A stretch of DNA of 64,000 bases, from contig FMBT01000325.1 of NCBI GenBank assembly GCA_900095095.1, positions 124,001 through 188,000 of the forward strand, read 5' to 3'. The DNA comes from Fragilariopsis cylindrus CCMP1102 (Eukaryota; Bacillariophyta; Bacillariophyceae; Bacillariales; Bacillariaceae). A program made the position numbers and the translations under genes. Positions 22,299 to 34,349 of the stretch are shown here, in pieces (within the stretch, counting starts at the first letter, position 1; each line of letters opens with the position of its first letter). The notes below the pieces were generated by a model that saw nothing but the letters and a program-made list of their open reading frames with translations, did no database searches and was not told where the DNA came from.

Positions 22299-22586
22299 AG
22301 AAATTAGGAGGAGATGGTTTTCCCGACTTTTTTCGTATCAATTTTTTCATTGGTCCTTAATTATTTCATTGTCTCCCCAAGTATCAGTTACTAGCACGCT
22401 ACTGATGTAGCTACTCGCTTCGTAGATACATGCAGCAGTCCTACAATTTGTACTGTGTATACTCCTGTTGTTTATATTGTAGTGAATGATCCTATTGTCA
22501 CTACTACTGTATTACTTGCTACGTGTTCTACAGTACACATCAGCAGCACAAATATTTCTATCCTCACGACGATTTAATGGTCAGCC

Positions 22587-25500
22587 ATGTCAGGATTTGG
22601 AGGTAATACCAACAACTTCGGATTTGGAACTCCTCTTGCGAACAACAACAACAACAACAGCGCCAGTAACAGTAGCAGCAATAACAACAACAATAACAAT
22701 CCGTTCGGCGGTGGTGGTGGTTTTGGAGGTTCCTCAGGAACAACGAACGCAACTCCTTTATTCGGCAGCAGTAGCGGCGGTGGTGTCGGTAGTGGCGGCG
22801 ATGCTACAACATCTTTTGCGGCCGCTGCTCCCTTTGGGGGATCAAATATAGGAGGAGGAGGAGGAGGAATGAGCTTTGGTTCGTCACCTAATGTTTTGCC
22901 GACGGATGGCGGCAGTAGCTTCGGAGGAGGATTTGGTGGATCTCAGAATCAAAACAATAATAATAATCAATATCAACAACATCGACAACAGCATCAACAG
23001 CAACATCAAAATTCATCGTCATTCGGAGGAGCACCCTTTCAATCGCAACAATCATCATCGTCTACCAACCAGCAATCTCTGACATTTGGATCATCTTCGA
23101 ATGTTGTAGTAGGCAACAACACACCGGGTAATATCGAGAGGAATACTGGCTTTGGGAGAGGCAACAGCACTCCTCCGACTGCTGGATTCAACAACAACAA
23201 CAGCAACAACAACAGCGCACCTGGTAATAGCGAGAGGAGTAGTGGCTTTGGAAGCGACTTGTCTTCAAAAGGTAAGAGTAACAGCATAAGCAATCCTTTT
23301 GGAGGAGGAGGAGGAGGCTTTGGAGGAGGAGGAGGCTTTGGGTCGTCGACGAACTCTCCCTTTGGTGGGGGTGGTAGGTCCGCAACAATGCCACCTACCA
23401 TTCCAGACAACAACAGCAACAACAACAACGTTGTATATAATAGGACGAACGATAACAATATGGGAGATGACAATGATAATAACAACAACCCTGCTACTAC
23501 GTATGTAAGACCACGAACGAATAGTAATAGCGCACAGGCTCAAATGGAAGAAAAGAAAAGAATACTCACCGCTAAGATCGAAGAAAAGAAAAGGCGACTG
23601 GCGGAACGACAACAACGAAAAAGGCGAGAAGAAGAAGAATCGGGACGACGATCGAAGTCACCAACAATGCAATCGGCTACACCGACACCACCAATGCGAC
23701 AAACGAATCAACAACAACAACAACAACGACCACCAATGCGAACGAATCAACCGAATCAACAACAAACGCTGGCTGAACGAAATGCATTGAGATTCGCGTC
23801 AACACCTTCCGTCACTGTTCGTGCTCGTAGCCCCACTACAACCACGACGACCAGCATCAGCACTAGCACATCTACGGGGCGTGAAGATCTGCACCAAGCT
23901 GTCAACCTCGTCGGAATTTGTATGACTATGTGTCCCACTGACGAACTACAAACACGACGTAACGAAAACGACATCCAGGCGATGGAGATTGCGATGCCAG
24001 GACGGTTGCATCCATCCAATTGGACGCAACAGGATACAGCCGTGAAACGTTTTCGTCGATCTGCAGCGGATTTTAAACTTGATGTTCCAGAATGGGTACG
24101 TCCACCAGAAGTTTTAGAACAAACCATGGGATATTTAGAAGAATGGATAATGGAACGAGACCGACAAGGTCCGGATCCTCGTTTTCCACAACCAGACCTT
24201 CCTCCTCCACCCCTAGACGTGTATCAGTTTATTTGGGATAGAACACGGATGATTCGAAAAGATTTTATCCTGCAGAATTATGTTGGAACCGGTGGTCGTT
24301 GCGACGCAAGGGCGGTTAGATGTCACGAACGTATTGCCCGATGGCACGCCATGTGTGAACACCAGTTGAGTCACATTCCTGATTTTGTGAAGATGCAAAG
24401 TCAACAGAATGTGCAAGAATTAGGACAGACTATGAAGTCATTGAATGGATTTTACGACGATGCTTTGAATCGTTCGACGATAGAAGTCCCCGATGAGCAG
24501 ACGGGAATTGAGACGTATGTTTCAGATCAGAATATAACTAGAAACGAAACGGTTCAAGGTCGGGATCCGGTGGACTACAACGGGTCTTCACTGAACAACG
24601 CATGCGACAACCCGATGATTACTCAGCGACTTATTGGCAAGAATAGCAACAAAACTATTGGTCGTGGGACAGCTGAACCGGAAATGAGAGCTATTTATAT
24701 TCTACTCACTATGGGAAATGAAGGTGGGATGGAAGTACTTAAATATGCAGCAAAACTTTTTCAGGAACGACCAGCTGTTTATCATTCTCCCCCAGTCCAA
24801 CTAGCGATATCAATTTTCAAGGCGAAGAAAGATAACAATTATGTCAGGTTTTTCTCCATCATGAGATCATCCTCTACTCCCTATTTGTTCTGCTGTATCA
24901 TGTTCAAGATGGTAGAGGAAATGAGGAAATATGCTTTTCGGGTCATGTACAAAGCTTACGGAGGACGTACCGTGAATGGCGAAGCGAAGTACGACCACTA
25001 CCCACTCAAACGACTTGTTCAATTACTCAACTTCGAAGACATGGACGAAGCTAGAAAAGCATGTATTCACTATAATATCACGGTAAAAGAGTACGAGCAC
25101 GAGAGCGGTGAAATTTCTGAAATTATTTACTGGAAAGGATCAAAATACAGGGAGGCGAAACATCCCGAGAAGGGTCACACCCTGCCTTTACCGCCTCGAA
25201 AAATGATGCGTACCATCGAAATTAAACTGAATGGAACAACTCGTTTGGGAGTTTGTCGAGGAGAAGCCAGCGGGACAGGCGCCGCATTGTCTGGTTCTGG
25301 TCCTGCTTCTGTTGCACGTAGTACCTTAAATCCAAACTCCACTTCATTTGTACCAATAAATAGCGATACGAGAGCATTATCGATGACACCAACGACCGAT
25401 ATAGACAACGAAATGGACTCCAAAGCAATGGAGTTGTTGATGAAGCAGAAATTGGAAAAAATCAAACTTGAAAAGCAGCAAAAAGAGCGTACAGAGGAAG

Positions 25501-27739
25501 AACGTCGAGCTCAAGAGGAACGTCAACGACAAGAAAATAAGCAAAAAGATGAAGAAAGACGGAAGAAAGAGATCGAAAAAAGGAATCAAGCCGAAATAGA
25601 AATGCGTCGCTGTGAAAAGGAGCAGAAGGAAGAACAGGCACGTCAAAAACGTCTGGAGGAAGAAGAAGAGCGCGCGATAGAACAAAGGGAGGAAGAAAAA
25701 GTTCGAAAGATCGCCGAGGAGAAGGCTCACAAGGAAGCAGCAGAAGCGAGAAAGCGCAAGGAACTTGAACAGCAAAGAAAACGTGAGGAGAAGGAACAAC
25801 AAAGGCGTGAATTGGAACGACGACTTGCAGAGGAAAAGCGAAGAAAAGAACTCGAGGAGATGGAAAAAAGGCGTAAAGAGGAGGAGGAACGCAGACTCGA
25901 AGCCTTGAGGCTCGAGCTTGAAGCCAGACGCCGAAAAGAAGCCGAAGAGAAACGTAAAGCTGATGAATGGCAGGATAAGATCAATACCGCCACTAAAGTC
26001 TTAGTGTGGCATCGTTTAAGACGTGCCCTTTCAAGACCTTTAGAAATCGCAGTTGGATCCCGCGTAAGTCTTCAAGCAATCGATCCACTTTACAAGACTG
26101 GCTCCTTTCATTTGATGGATACTCTTCGGATGGCGATGGAAGAGAATCCTACAAAGATCCAAGTACCATTATATACACGACCAACAATCAAAATGTCGTC
26201 GAAGAGGTGCTACAGAAAGAAGCATCGAAACTTGCTATAGCAGATATGGCTCTTCGAGAGATCGAATCTTTATCAACAACGCCTTTTGGATCACGAAAAT
26301 CGACTCTTCTATTTAAAATCGCTGTGATCTGCCCAGAAACAATGGACGTTACAGATCAAAGTTTTGCAAATATACTCTATCACTGGATTGACACTCGTGT
26401 GAAGCTAGGAAAAATCGAAACCGCAAAGAGTAATGATAATTCCTCTATGGACCACGAAGTGCGTGCGGTAGCAGTTAGAGGTTCCAGCTACGAAGTTTGT
26501 TCGACGTGTGATATTGCATTATTTGTAATCCCCCCTAAATGGACCGATCCGATACAGAATACAGCGATGTTAGGGCAAGTTACTTCCTCTATTCTACACG
26601 AAGATATACCACGCGTGGCTCTAGTACTTAGCGACAACGATGAAGATAATCGGATCAGTACGATCAACAACGCGATTGCAAAAGGGCTGGGAGGTAACAT
26701 GGTAACTCTCCCACTTATCCACCCTTCGCAGCTCTCGGTAGAAGGTCTAGATAGTGCTCTATCATCAGCATTTAAGAGGGTCGTGAAGATATTTGTTCAC
26801 GAAGCTTGCGTGAGCGTAATTCGCATATCAGCGATGCAGCTGGCAACAAAAACAATCCTGAAGGTTTTGTGGGAATGTGTTCCCTCAGTCTCTGGTGGCC
26901 TAGATGTCGACGAAGATGTTATAATTGAGTGTTCCAGACTTGCTCTCCGGTTCATGATGCAAGAGCTTGCTAAACGGGCTACGCATAACAAAGCCGAATG
27001 GTCCATGTGGCCACCACCGGAATTCGCTCGCAAGGACGATCTTGTCAAATCCTACTTTACCAAAATTGATGGTCTACCTCTTGATTGGATTAAATACCTG
27101 AGTGAAGATTTTCTCGAAAAGACCTACGAACCTTTGCTGACAATATTTCAAGGTCACTTCCGCGACGTATACCAACGGATTGTGGTCGACGCTCCGATCA
27201 CGGTTCAAGACGACTGTGCTACGGAATGCGCCCAAGGTCAATACCGGAGATGCCTCGAAAAGTCTTTGTTGTGGATGCAATCCGCATCCAGTGATAGACA
27301 TCTATACCTTCCCGAGGGTATGATAGAGCTAGTGGTGAATGTCGTCGTGTCGAAAGTACGAGCAAATCCAGTGCTATCACAAACTTCCAATCGTGAACTG
27401 GATGTTCCTCTTTTGGCTGCGGAAGACCTTACCGATGGCGATTTAAGATTTGCTACTGCTACTGCTACGAATGGTCCATCTTCTACCTCATCAAATAACA
27501 AGAGGTCGAGGACGAAAACACAATCTGAAAAGGACGATGACATTAGGTTTGCCGAATGTACGGAACGAGAATCCAAAAAATATCGTCGACAACCGTCGAC
27601 GACGACGGCAACGAATGAAAGCGATTCATTTACAAAGAAACTTGAACGGCTTTTGCGGGGTGATAAGACGACGATAGACGACGTCATTGTGGGAGATACC
27701 ACTTTATCTCGAATTCTTCGTAATGTTCCCGAACTATAA
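22587..27739 (+). CDS. SAC3: SAC3/GANP-domain mRNA export factor with FG-repeat N-terminus, one frame break
   Basis: Very large protein, about 1,717 residues after joining two frames. Order: Gly/Asn/Phe-rich nucleoporin-like FG repeats (1-310: FGFG, FGGG, FGSS); a basic coil (AKIEEKKRRLAERQQ); the SAC3/GANP domain (about 440-860: GICMTMCPTDELQTR, IWDRTRMIRKDFILQNY, CHERIARWHAMCEHQL); a long Glu/Arg/Lys coiled coil (about 960-1130); and a C-terminal domain. SAC3/GANP scaffolds TREX-2 at the nuclear basket and couples transcription to mRNA export. The first frame stops at 26240, but the real continuation (YKDPSTIIYTT, KEASKLAIADMALREI) is in the -1 register, open from before 26006 to TAA 27739. 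One base appears to be missing around 26100-26180. Human GANP likewise joins FG repeats to SAC3. Confidence 0.85.
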
Positions 27740-27925
27740 TACGAACTCTCGCATTGCTTGCTGCTATTATTTTTAATTTCAAAAAATTTGATAGAAATCA
27801 TCCTTATTATAATTTATTAACTATGATAATAATCATAGAACTGGACCCCCTATTGCATATTAGTAGTGGTATGGTAGTAGTAGTAGTAGAAGTATTATTT
27901 GTTTATTTCTATAGTTACATTTCAT
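27740..27925. other. Short convergent 3' spacer
   Basis: Only about 185 bp separate the SAC3 stop from the stop of the convergent gene, so the 3' UTRs probably overlap or abut. Confidence 0.6.
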
Positions 27926-28621
27926 TTACCTTCTCGGTTTTTCCTTCAATACTTGGAACGATGCGAGAAGTGCATCACAACGCTCCATTAAAATTACGAT
28001 AGATTTCGAACATACTTTCTTTCGTTTTTTGATTTTTTGAGTTAAATGCGATGTAGAAGATGACGACAACACGATTCCATCGACACGAGCTGCAATTTTA
28101 TCAAGGCTGTAACTCAAGTCCGCTAAAGTTCGTTCTATAGAACATATAGTAAGACTGCTGTTGTTATTAGAGGGATGTTCCATCCATTTTTGATTCCAGA
28201 TTCCAGATAACTTACTTACTGATGATGTGGTTGGTTGGTCGTCGTCGTTGTCGTCGGTCGTCGATGATTTTGTCGATGATGATAATGATGTTGCAATATT
28301 GAGTGATTCTTCTAAACCACACAATCGATCATTGATTAAAAATGCATTTAAATTGTATTCAGCTTCCTCCAATATAGTAACATATTCTCTTAATTTTGGT
28401 TCATATGGATCACCCTCCCATACATATCGGACGGTCCCTTCCCAACCATAATCCTGAACGGAACGATGGAACTCGTATGCTGCGTAGGAAACTGCAACAC
28501 TAACAAGAGCAAGAGCAAACGCCGTTGTCGTATTATTATTATTACTGCCGATGTACGACGACGAAGATGGATGTTTCTGGCTCTTTAAGCGATACCAATC
28601 CGGTATCCTACTACTACTCAT
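27926..28621 (-). CDS. Small membrane-anchored protein of unknown function
   Basis: Intact 231-residue frame; family not recognised. Residues about 32-50 (TTAFALALVSVAVSYAAYEF) form one membrane segment after a short Ser-rich N-terminus. Next comes a charged motif, YGWEGTVRYVWEGDPYEPKLREY, abbreviated here as GWEGTVRYVWEGDPYEP, that looks conserved. A Ser/Thr/Asp-rich linker and a basic C-terminal helix (QKIKKRKKVCSK) follow. An acidic helix EEAEYNLNAFLIND precedes the linker. The layout suggests a single-pass organelle membrane protein with a soluble C-terminal part. It converges with SAC3. Confidence 0.65.
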   Translation of the reverse strand: MSSSRIPDWYRLKSQKHPSSSSYIGSNNNNTTTAFALALVSVAVSYAAYEFHRSVQDYGWEGTVRYVWEGDPYEPKLREYVTILEEAEYNLNAFLINDRLCGLEESLNIATSLSSSTKSSTTDDNDDDQPTTSSVSKLSGIWNQKWMEHPSNNNSSLTICSIERTLADLSYSLDKIAARVDGIVLSSSSTSHLTQKIKKRKKVCSKSIVILMERCDALLASFQVLKEKPRR

Positions 28622-28948
28622 ATTGGTAGCACTACGAATAGAAGAATATTGTAACCCTCGCTCAAGTTAAGTTATTCAGATCCTGATAATGATGAGATGT
28701 TCTATTTTGTGTCTATTGTTGTGATGCATTTTTATGAAAGCTAGCATGAAAGCTAAAATAAAAAAATAAGTTACTACTGAAGTATGTTCCCTGTGAAAGG
28801 AAAGCACGTCTGACGACCGTCTTTCCAGTTCTTGATACGTTTCCTTTTACGGGACTGAATATTTTTCAATCCTGAATTATTAACAACTGAAAATTCTTAG
28901 CGTCTGTCCGTGATTAAGTCTTGATACGTTTCCTTTTTTCCTGTCGTC
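28622..28948. promoter_or_regulatory. Divergent region with an 18-nt direct repeat
   Basis: CTTGATACGTTTCCTTTT occurs at 28831-28848 and 28920-28937, 89 bp apart, between the divergent membrane-protein and SSB genes. Candidate paired regulatory site. Confidence 0.45.
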
Positions 28949-30255
28949 TTGTGTTTGTTGTCGATCTTGTTTTCTGTGGAAACGCACAACATACTGTACA
29001 CAAAGAGATTTAGCAATCTCGTGAATGTGAATCGAATCAATGACGGCAACGATGACGATAATCATGATGGTGAGGCGACCATTATCATCGGATTATTCTC
29101 CTATCATCAACGACGGGTTTCGGTAGTACGAGTACCACAATAGTAGTAGTAGATCGATCATCTTTCGAAATGATGTCGTTAATGTTAATGCGCTATCCTC
29201 CTCTGCAAACGATGATGAAGACGAAATAAACGATTTGATAAGACGATGAAGACGAATACAGGCACAAATACAAAACCAGACACAGTCACTAACACAAACA
29301 CAAACAAAGACACGAACACCGACGACTCTAAGAGCGTTACTCCCGATATCCAAAACGATGATGATGATACCCCGATTTTATGTCCGTTCATGACGTTGAT
29401 TGGGCTGAAATGGATCCACTCAATGACATCCAATTTAACGAGTACGAGTCAATGTATTTACAAGGCAAAGCAGCAGCAGAATCGAATGAAAAATTCAACA
29501 CGAGAAGTTAGAAAATCCAATTGTGATTCAAGTCATGAAAGTGTGATGACAGAATGGTTAGATTCTGTTCCACACTGAATCATATATCTGTCGTGGGACG
29601 GGTAGGTAGTCCACCGGATGCGAGGTATTTTGATAATCCAATCGATGGTGGTAAACCGAACGTGTCGTTAAGATGTCACTGGCATTACCACGATACTATT
29701 CTGCATGGGAAAGAGAACATACGGAATCGAATATGGACAGGAAGAAACAGAATGGTACAACCTTGAAATTTGGGGTGCACTTGCCGAATTTGCAGTGAAA
29801 AATATCGAAAAGGGTGCCGAATTGGCGTAGTTGGTGCCATCGACACTGATTATTACCCAAATAAAGATACGGGTTGTTAAGTACCAATCCGAAATTGCTA
29901 GTGCAAGACATAGACATATTAGAAAGCAAAATGGAAGCGGACGCGAGACGCAACAAAAACAATAATAGTAATTAGGTAACAACAACAACAACAATAGTTA
30001 CAGTGGTGGGGTGGTTACGGCGGCGGTGGCGGCGGCGGAAATTCCAATCCAAATCGTAATTATAACAATAATAGTAATAATAACAATTACGGTAACGGTA
30101 ATGGTAATGGTGGACAACAGCAGAGACAGCAGGAACGGGGACCGTCCTTTTATACAGCCGACAACGACAACGATGACGACGATGACGATGACGACGATAT
30201 GTACGATCCTTCGCGAGGAGGTGGATCAGCGGGTGGATTCTTCGATCCGATGTGA
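28949..30255 (+). pseudogene. Single-stranded-DNA-binding protein (bacterial/organellar SSB type), many frame breaks
   Basis: The OB-fold of organellar SSB is readable across frames: LNHISVVGRVGSPPDARYFD (29572 on), ETEWYNLEIWGALAEFAVKN (about 29750), GVVGAIDTDYYPNKDTG (about 29830), LVQDIDILESKMEADAR (about 29905). A Gly-rich tract and a run of Asp follow, then a C-terminal GGFFDPM before TGA 30253-30255. This layout (OB fold, Gly-rich linker, acidic tail) mirrors bacterial SSB, whose acidic tip recruits partner enzymes. Reading it needs about eight frame changes, mostly one-base losses beside G runs (for example GGGTTG and GTGGGGTGG). The 5' end is uncertain: an acidic N-terminal region extends upstream to about 29000. 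Probable mitochondrial or plastid replication protein, either decayed or badly sequenced. Confidence 0.6.
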
Positions 30256-30898
30256 AGCATTTATAGTACTGCATCGCATAGTATATAGACTTGTATCTTG
30301 TTACAATCATATTGCATTGTTATATATTGTCCAATACTTATGCTACTGAGTATGGCAACTTGCTTTTGTGGTACTATTATTTTTGGAACACACGTTCTCA
30401 CATACTACGCACACGAAGATTTATCTCCAAGTAAAATGAGTCCAGTAACTCTACAATACTGGAATAATTTCGTTCATTTTTATTCGTATCGCTTGTTTTT
30501 GGTAAACTAATAAGTATAGGTACTGTAGTGCAATGTCTACGCTGGCTGCAAAATGTCGCACATGTCAGCCCGTGTCATTATTTATCATACATGTATTTAT
30601 TTTTCCAAAGACGAGATGACTTGTTTATGTATTCACTATAAGATTCTTATTTTATAATTTATTATCGTTCCTATTAATAATTTACAACGATCTTATTATT
30701 TTACATGAAATTAGACCAATACAATTTTCTTTTTGAACTTGTTACAGACTCTTTATTCTATCTTACACTGACAGAATCAGAAATCCGTAATTACTTGACT
30801 GACAACAATACTGCACAATTTATACACGGTTTTTCCACGCAAAGAAGGATAGAATAACAAAATAAATTCACTTCATTTTATTCATTCTTCACAAAAGA
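30256..30898. other. Convergent 3' spacer
   Basis: AT-rich; nothing recognised. Confidence 0.6.
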
Positions 30899-33409
30899 TT
30901 AAGTAAACTCAATGCATTTTCTGTTCCAGACTTCATAGACTCCGTTACACTCTCCACTCAGAACAAATGTATTCAATCCGCCATTATTGGGAGCTTGTGA
31001 ACGGATACCACCTCTAATGGATTTATCGGGCTGGACAGCGATTACAAAACTACGATCAGATAAGCGTTCTTGCCGGGTATCGATTCGTGATGATACCTTC
31101 GTGTTTAAGATGAATGTGGAAGATTGAACCGATAAACTGCCCTTTCCGACAAAAATAGCATTACCCGAGTGAAATGCATTATTTGCAATAAATTTAGAAT
31201 CGATAACGTTCAACTTGAACCCATTGCTATGAATGGCACCCCCACGGGACGCTATATTTCCCGTAAACGTACTATTCACTACATTCACAACACCACTTCT
31301 ACTATCGACAGTGATAGCGCCTCCAAGATAACTTTTCCTAATCGACACCTGGTTCCTTGAAAATTCCATGTCGCAAAATGACGTCTGGGTCACAGAAGAG
31401 AAAGTTGATACGATAATAGCAGAGGAATCTTGCGAATCTACAAATTTCATGTTCTTGAGTCGAATGTTCGACATAGCACCACCAACTTCTAGAAAGGGCC
31501 CGATTCCGAAAAATGAACATTCATTGATACAACGAATGTCGGTACTAGTGACAACCTTGACAGGCTCTGACTCGTTCTTACGAATATTGAACCCACCACA
31601 AAATGTTACATAACTCCTACCTGATTCAACAGCAGTTTTGAAGCCATCGAATGATTCAACTTCAACGCATTTTTCTTCGTTGGGGATGGGTCTAAATACA
31701 CAAAGACCAGGAGCCGTGGGTGGTTGGGTTGCTATGACATAAGGGGCGGCTGTTATAGCAGGGGTTGGTTCCACTGTGGGTTTCACGGTTGGTTCATCAG
31801 GGGTTGATTTTGTTGTTGGTTTCATTGTTGTTGGCTGGGAAACGGGAGTTGATTTTATTGTGGGTTTCACGGTTGGTTCAATAGGACTGGATGTGGTATT
31901 TTGCCGAGACATGACAACATCTTCTACTGGCCTTATAGTAAGCTCTATTAAAGGTGAACTTGTTCTTGCTGTGATAGTTTTTGGGCTGATAGAAGGCGCA
32001 CTCGTTGGTTTATTCGTAGGACTACTAGTTGGCTTATTCGTAGGTTTATTCGCAGGACTACTAGTAACAACTCGACGGATGGTTGGAGCAACGGGAGTTG
32101 ATTTTATTGTGGGTTTCACGGTTGGTTCAATAGGACTAGATGTGTATTTGCCTAGATATGACATATCTCTTACTGGCCTCCAGTAAGCTTTACTACAGGT
32201 GTTTTTGTTCTTGCTGTGATAGTTTTTGGGCTGATAGAAGGCGCACTCGTTGGTTTATTCGTAGGACTACTAGTTGGCTTATTCGTAGGTTTATTCGTAG
32301 GACTACTAGTAACAACTCGACGGAGGGTTGGAGCGGGGGTTGGAGGCGCTTTTTCAAATTCAATACACGCTCCTTCTTTCGAATTAAAAACACCTCGACA
32401 ATCGCCATCATTGACGGAATTATCGAATCCATCCCGGAATAGATCTCCAGTCCTATCACGCGTTACAGTATCAAATGTCACCCACCAACAGAAGGGAATG
32501 AGAAAGATAAAGGAATGAGTTGATTTATTTGTTTAACAGATGGAAGGATTCTGACGATAATTGCATACTGCAGATATAATATATATATTCGTTAGATATA
32601 TAGCCTATCAAAATTACTTACCTGGATTGAAAACGATATCATGGCTCTCTCTACCATTATTGCCCCGAAAAGAGCTGTTCTTGATCATGAGGTTACCTCC
32701 TGATGCGGAAAAAATAGCTGGCCCGTATCCAATTGATTTGTTTTTTATAAAGAGCGAAGATAGGACATTGAGCTGATCAGCTCTTGAATAGATAGAGGCT
32801 CCGTACGTCTTCGAATAGTTTTCCTGAAAGAAACAGAATCAACGTTTACGGTTCCCGCGGACCGATCCAACATCAAAGCACCACCTCGCGTATCCTTAGT
32901 TCGAACATTCTCCATGAAACTGGTATGACAAAAGGTATGTGTAGCACTCTCTGAATTTTCTATCTCACCAGTAATGTAAACAGCGTGATTATTCGAGCCA
33001 CGAAAGCTCAAACCTTGCCACAACGTATCTTCGGCCGAATTAATCACTAGTGGTTTCCCAAACCAACAATCGTACAAAAATCATTGGGGGCTGCCCTTAT
33101 ACAACGAACTCGAACACCAGAATTCACTAGGATGGTAGCCACAGACGAAACTTTCCGAAGGAAGAAGGGACAAAGATTAATCTCCGATCCGGATGGAGCG
33201 TTTTCAATCAATTGTTTTAAAGCACCATACGACCCGACGGTCTGACATTCTTCAAGTGGATCAATCTCAAGATAATCTGGACACATGTCCTCTTTCTGGA
33301 AAGTTGGTTGTGCATTCAAATATGATTGAGCCGATATAAGAACACAAAAGCTTAGGAGATGCGATAATACATCATGTTGATCAGCATGACTTCTATAATA
33401 GTCAAGCAA
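30899..33409 (-). CDS. Secreted beta-helix surface protein with Thr/Pro-rich linker, frame broken
   Basis: ATG 33409 begins a signal peptide (LLSFCVLISAQSYLNA). Two parallel-beta-helix regions are separated by a long Thr/Pro/Lys linker. The first has GGALMLDRSAGTVNVDSVSF and GGNLMIKNSSFRGNNG; the second, C-terminal one has GGAITVDSRSGVVNVVNSTF, GGAIHSNGFKLNVIDSKF and GNAIFVGKGSLSVQSSTF. Each half ends with a similar Cys tail (GDCRGVF...CIEFE and GECNGVYEV...CIEFT), so the protein arose by internal duplication. The linker consists of NKPTSSPTNKPTSAPS-type units, typical of diatom wall or adhesion proteins. Frame breaks: about 33050-33075 (GGGAAA), 32821-32830 and 32160-32185. A donor GTAAGT lies near 32623, with its acceptor unclear. 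Extracellular or cell-wall location inferred. Confidence 0.65.
31844..32335. repeat. Tandem duplication, two units of about 245 bp
   Basis: Two near-identical blocks, starting at about 31844 and 32093, encode the Thr/Pro linker of the beta-helix protein. A core of over 100 bases differs at only a few sites, which indicates recent duplication. Spacing between matched points is 245-249 bp because of small indels. A third, partial unit lies at about 31760-31843. Confidence 0.85.
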
Positions 33410-34349
33410 ATAAAGAATGGATCGTAAACTAAAGTCTATCTTGAGTTTGTAGAATGATATTTTATCAGAAGTAGTATTTCATTCGCGATTCATTGATTTC
33501 TATTCTTCCATGTATGTGCGTCGCTATTATCTTGACAATGGAATGAAGTATGAAGTATGTACTTGTATGTGACTACTACAGTACAATAACGTTAACATAC
33601 AAACCGACGATGATTCTTCTAATACTCAAAATGTGAGCGGAAATCCAATCGCCAAATAAATCATCTGTGACTGAGCGTTACCACCTGAAACGTACTGTAT
33701 AATAACGGTATTCATTTTTATTGTCATGGTGTGTCAGTATCATATGTACCTATACGATCTATATGTCGTACGATCATATCTTGTTTCCTAAGTGGATACA
33801 TGAATTTTTTATTTTTTGTTACGTCGTGATTATTTTTAGATCTAACATTACACCACGTAAAAGATCATGATCAAACATCATTAAAAAAGAAACAAAGAAG
33901 AAGAAGTTGTACAATATATACGGCATGAACATGCATAGGCAGGGTACTCCACCGGGAATTGTAGTATATAAACCTCCCACGTTGGCAAGTACAAGACGAA
34001 AGGCAGCTTATTCTGCTGTAGTTCTGCCACAAAAGTTCATTCCACCATTGTTGTGTTCGCCGTTTCGATAGGCAGGTACTTTCTTTCAAACACAGCGTTG
34101 TGTGGAGATAGATCTGATTTCATAAGTTTTTTGTTTCCTCTAGAGAAGCCATCAACAATACTATAATCTGAAAAAAATACCTACAGTATCTCACATCGAA
34201 AAATACGGCAATCAAAAACGAATTATCTTGTCGAAGATTAACTTGGTAATTTTACTTTCTACATTGATACCGCTTCTTTTTTTATAGCTTGTTCCTTTTG
34301 TTGTTGTTATTGTTGTGGGTTTTGCACCGCAACAAATATCTTATATATC
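33410..34349. promoter_or_regulatory. Divergent spacer
   Basis: 940 bp between divergent genes. TACAGTAC at 33577-33584, about 170 bp before the beta-helix start. No gene seen. Confidence 0.4.

Larger units (their letters stand above)
20651..22586. other. Long spacer with decayed sequence and hairpins
   Basis: 1.9 kb without an intact gene. It holds a hairpin (21001-21023), a 70-codon open stretch on the minus strand (21133-21342), the second direct-repeat copy (21347-21382), short degenerate coding-like bits around 21600-21900, a long hairpin (22246-22298) and TACAGTAC at 22529-22536 just before SAC3. Confidence 0.6.

Noticed and set aside
25377-25993. Long Leu/Phe- and Ser-rich antisense frames in SAC3
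   Set aside because: Mirror of the Glu/Lys/Arg coiled-coil codons; a typical antisense shadow.
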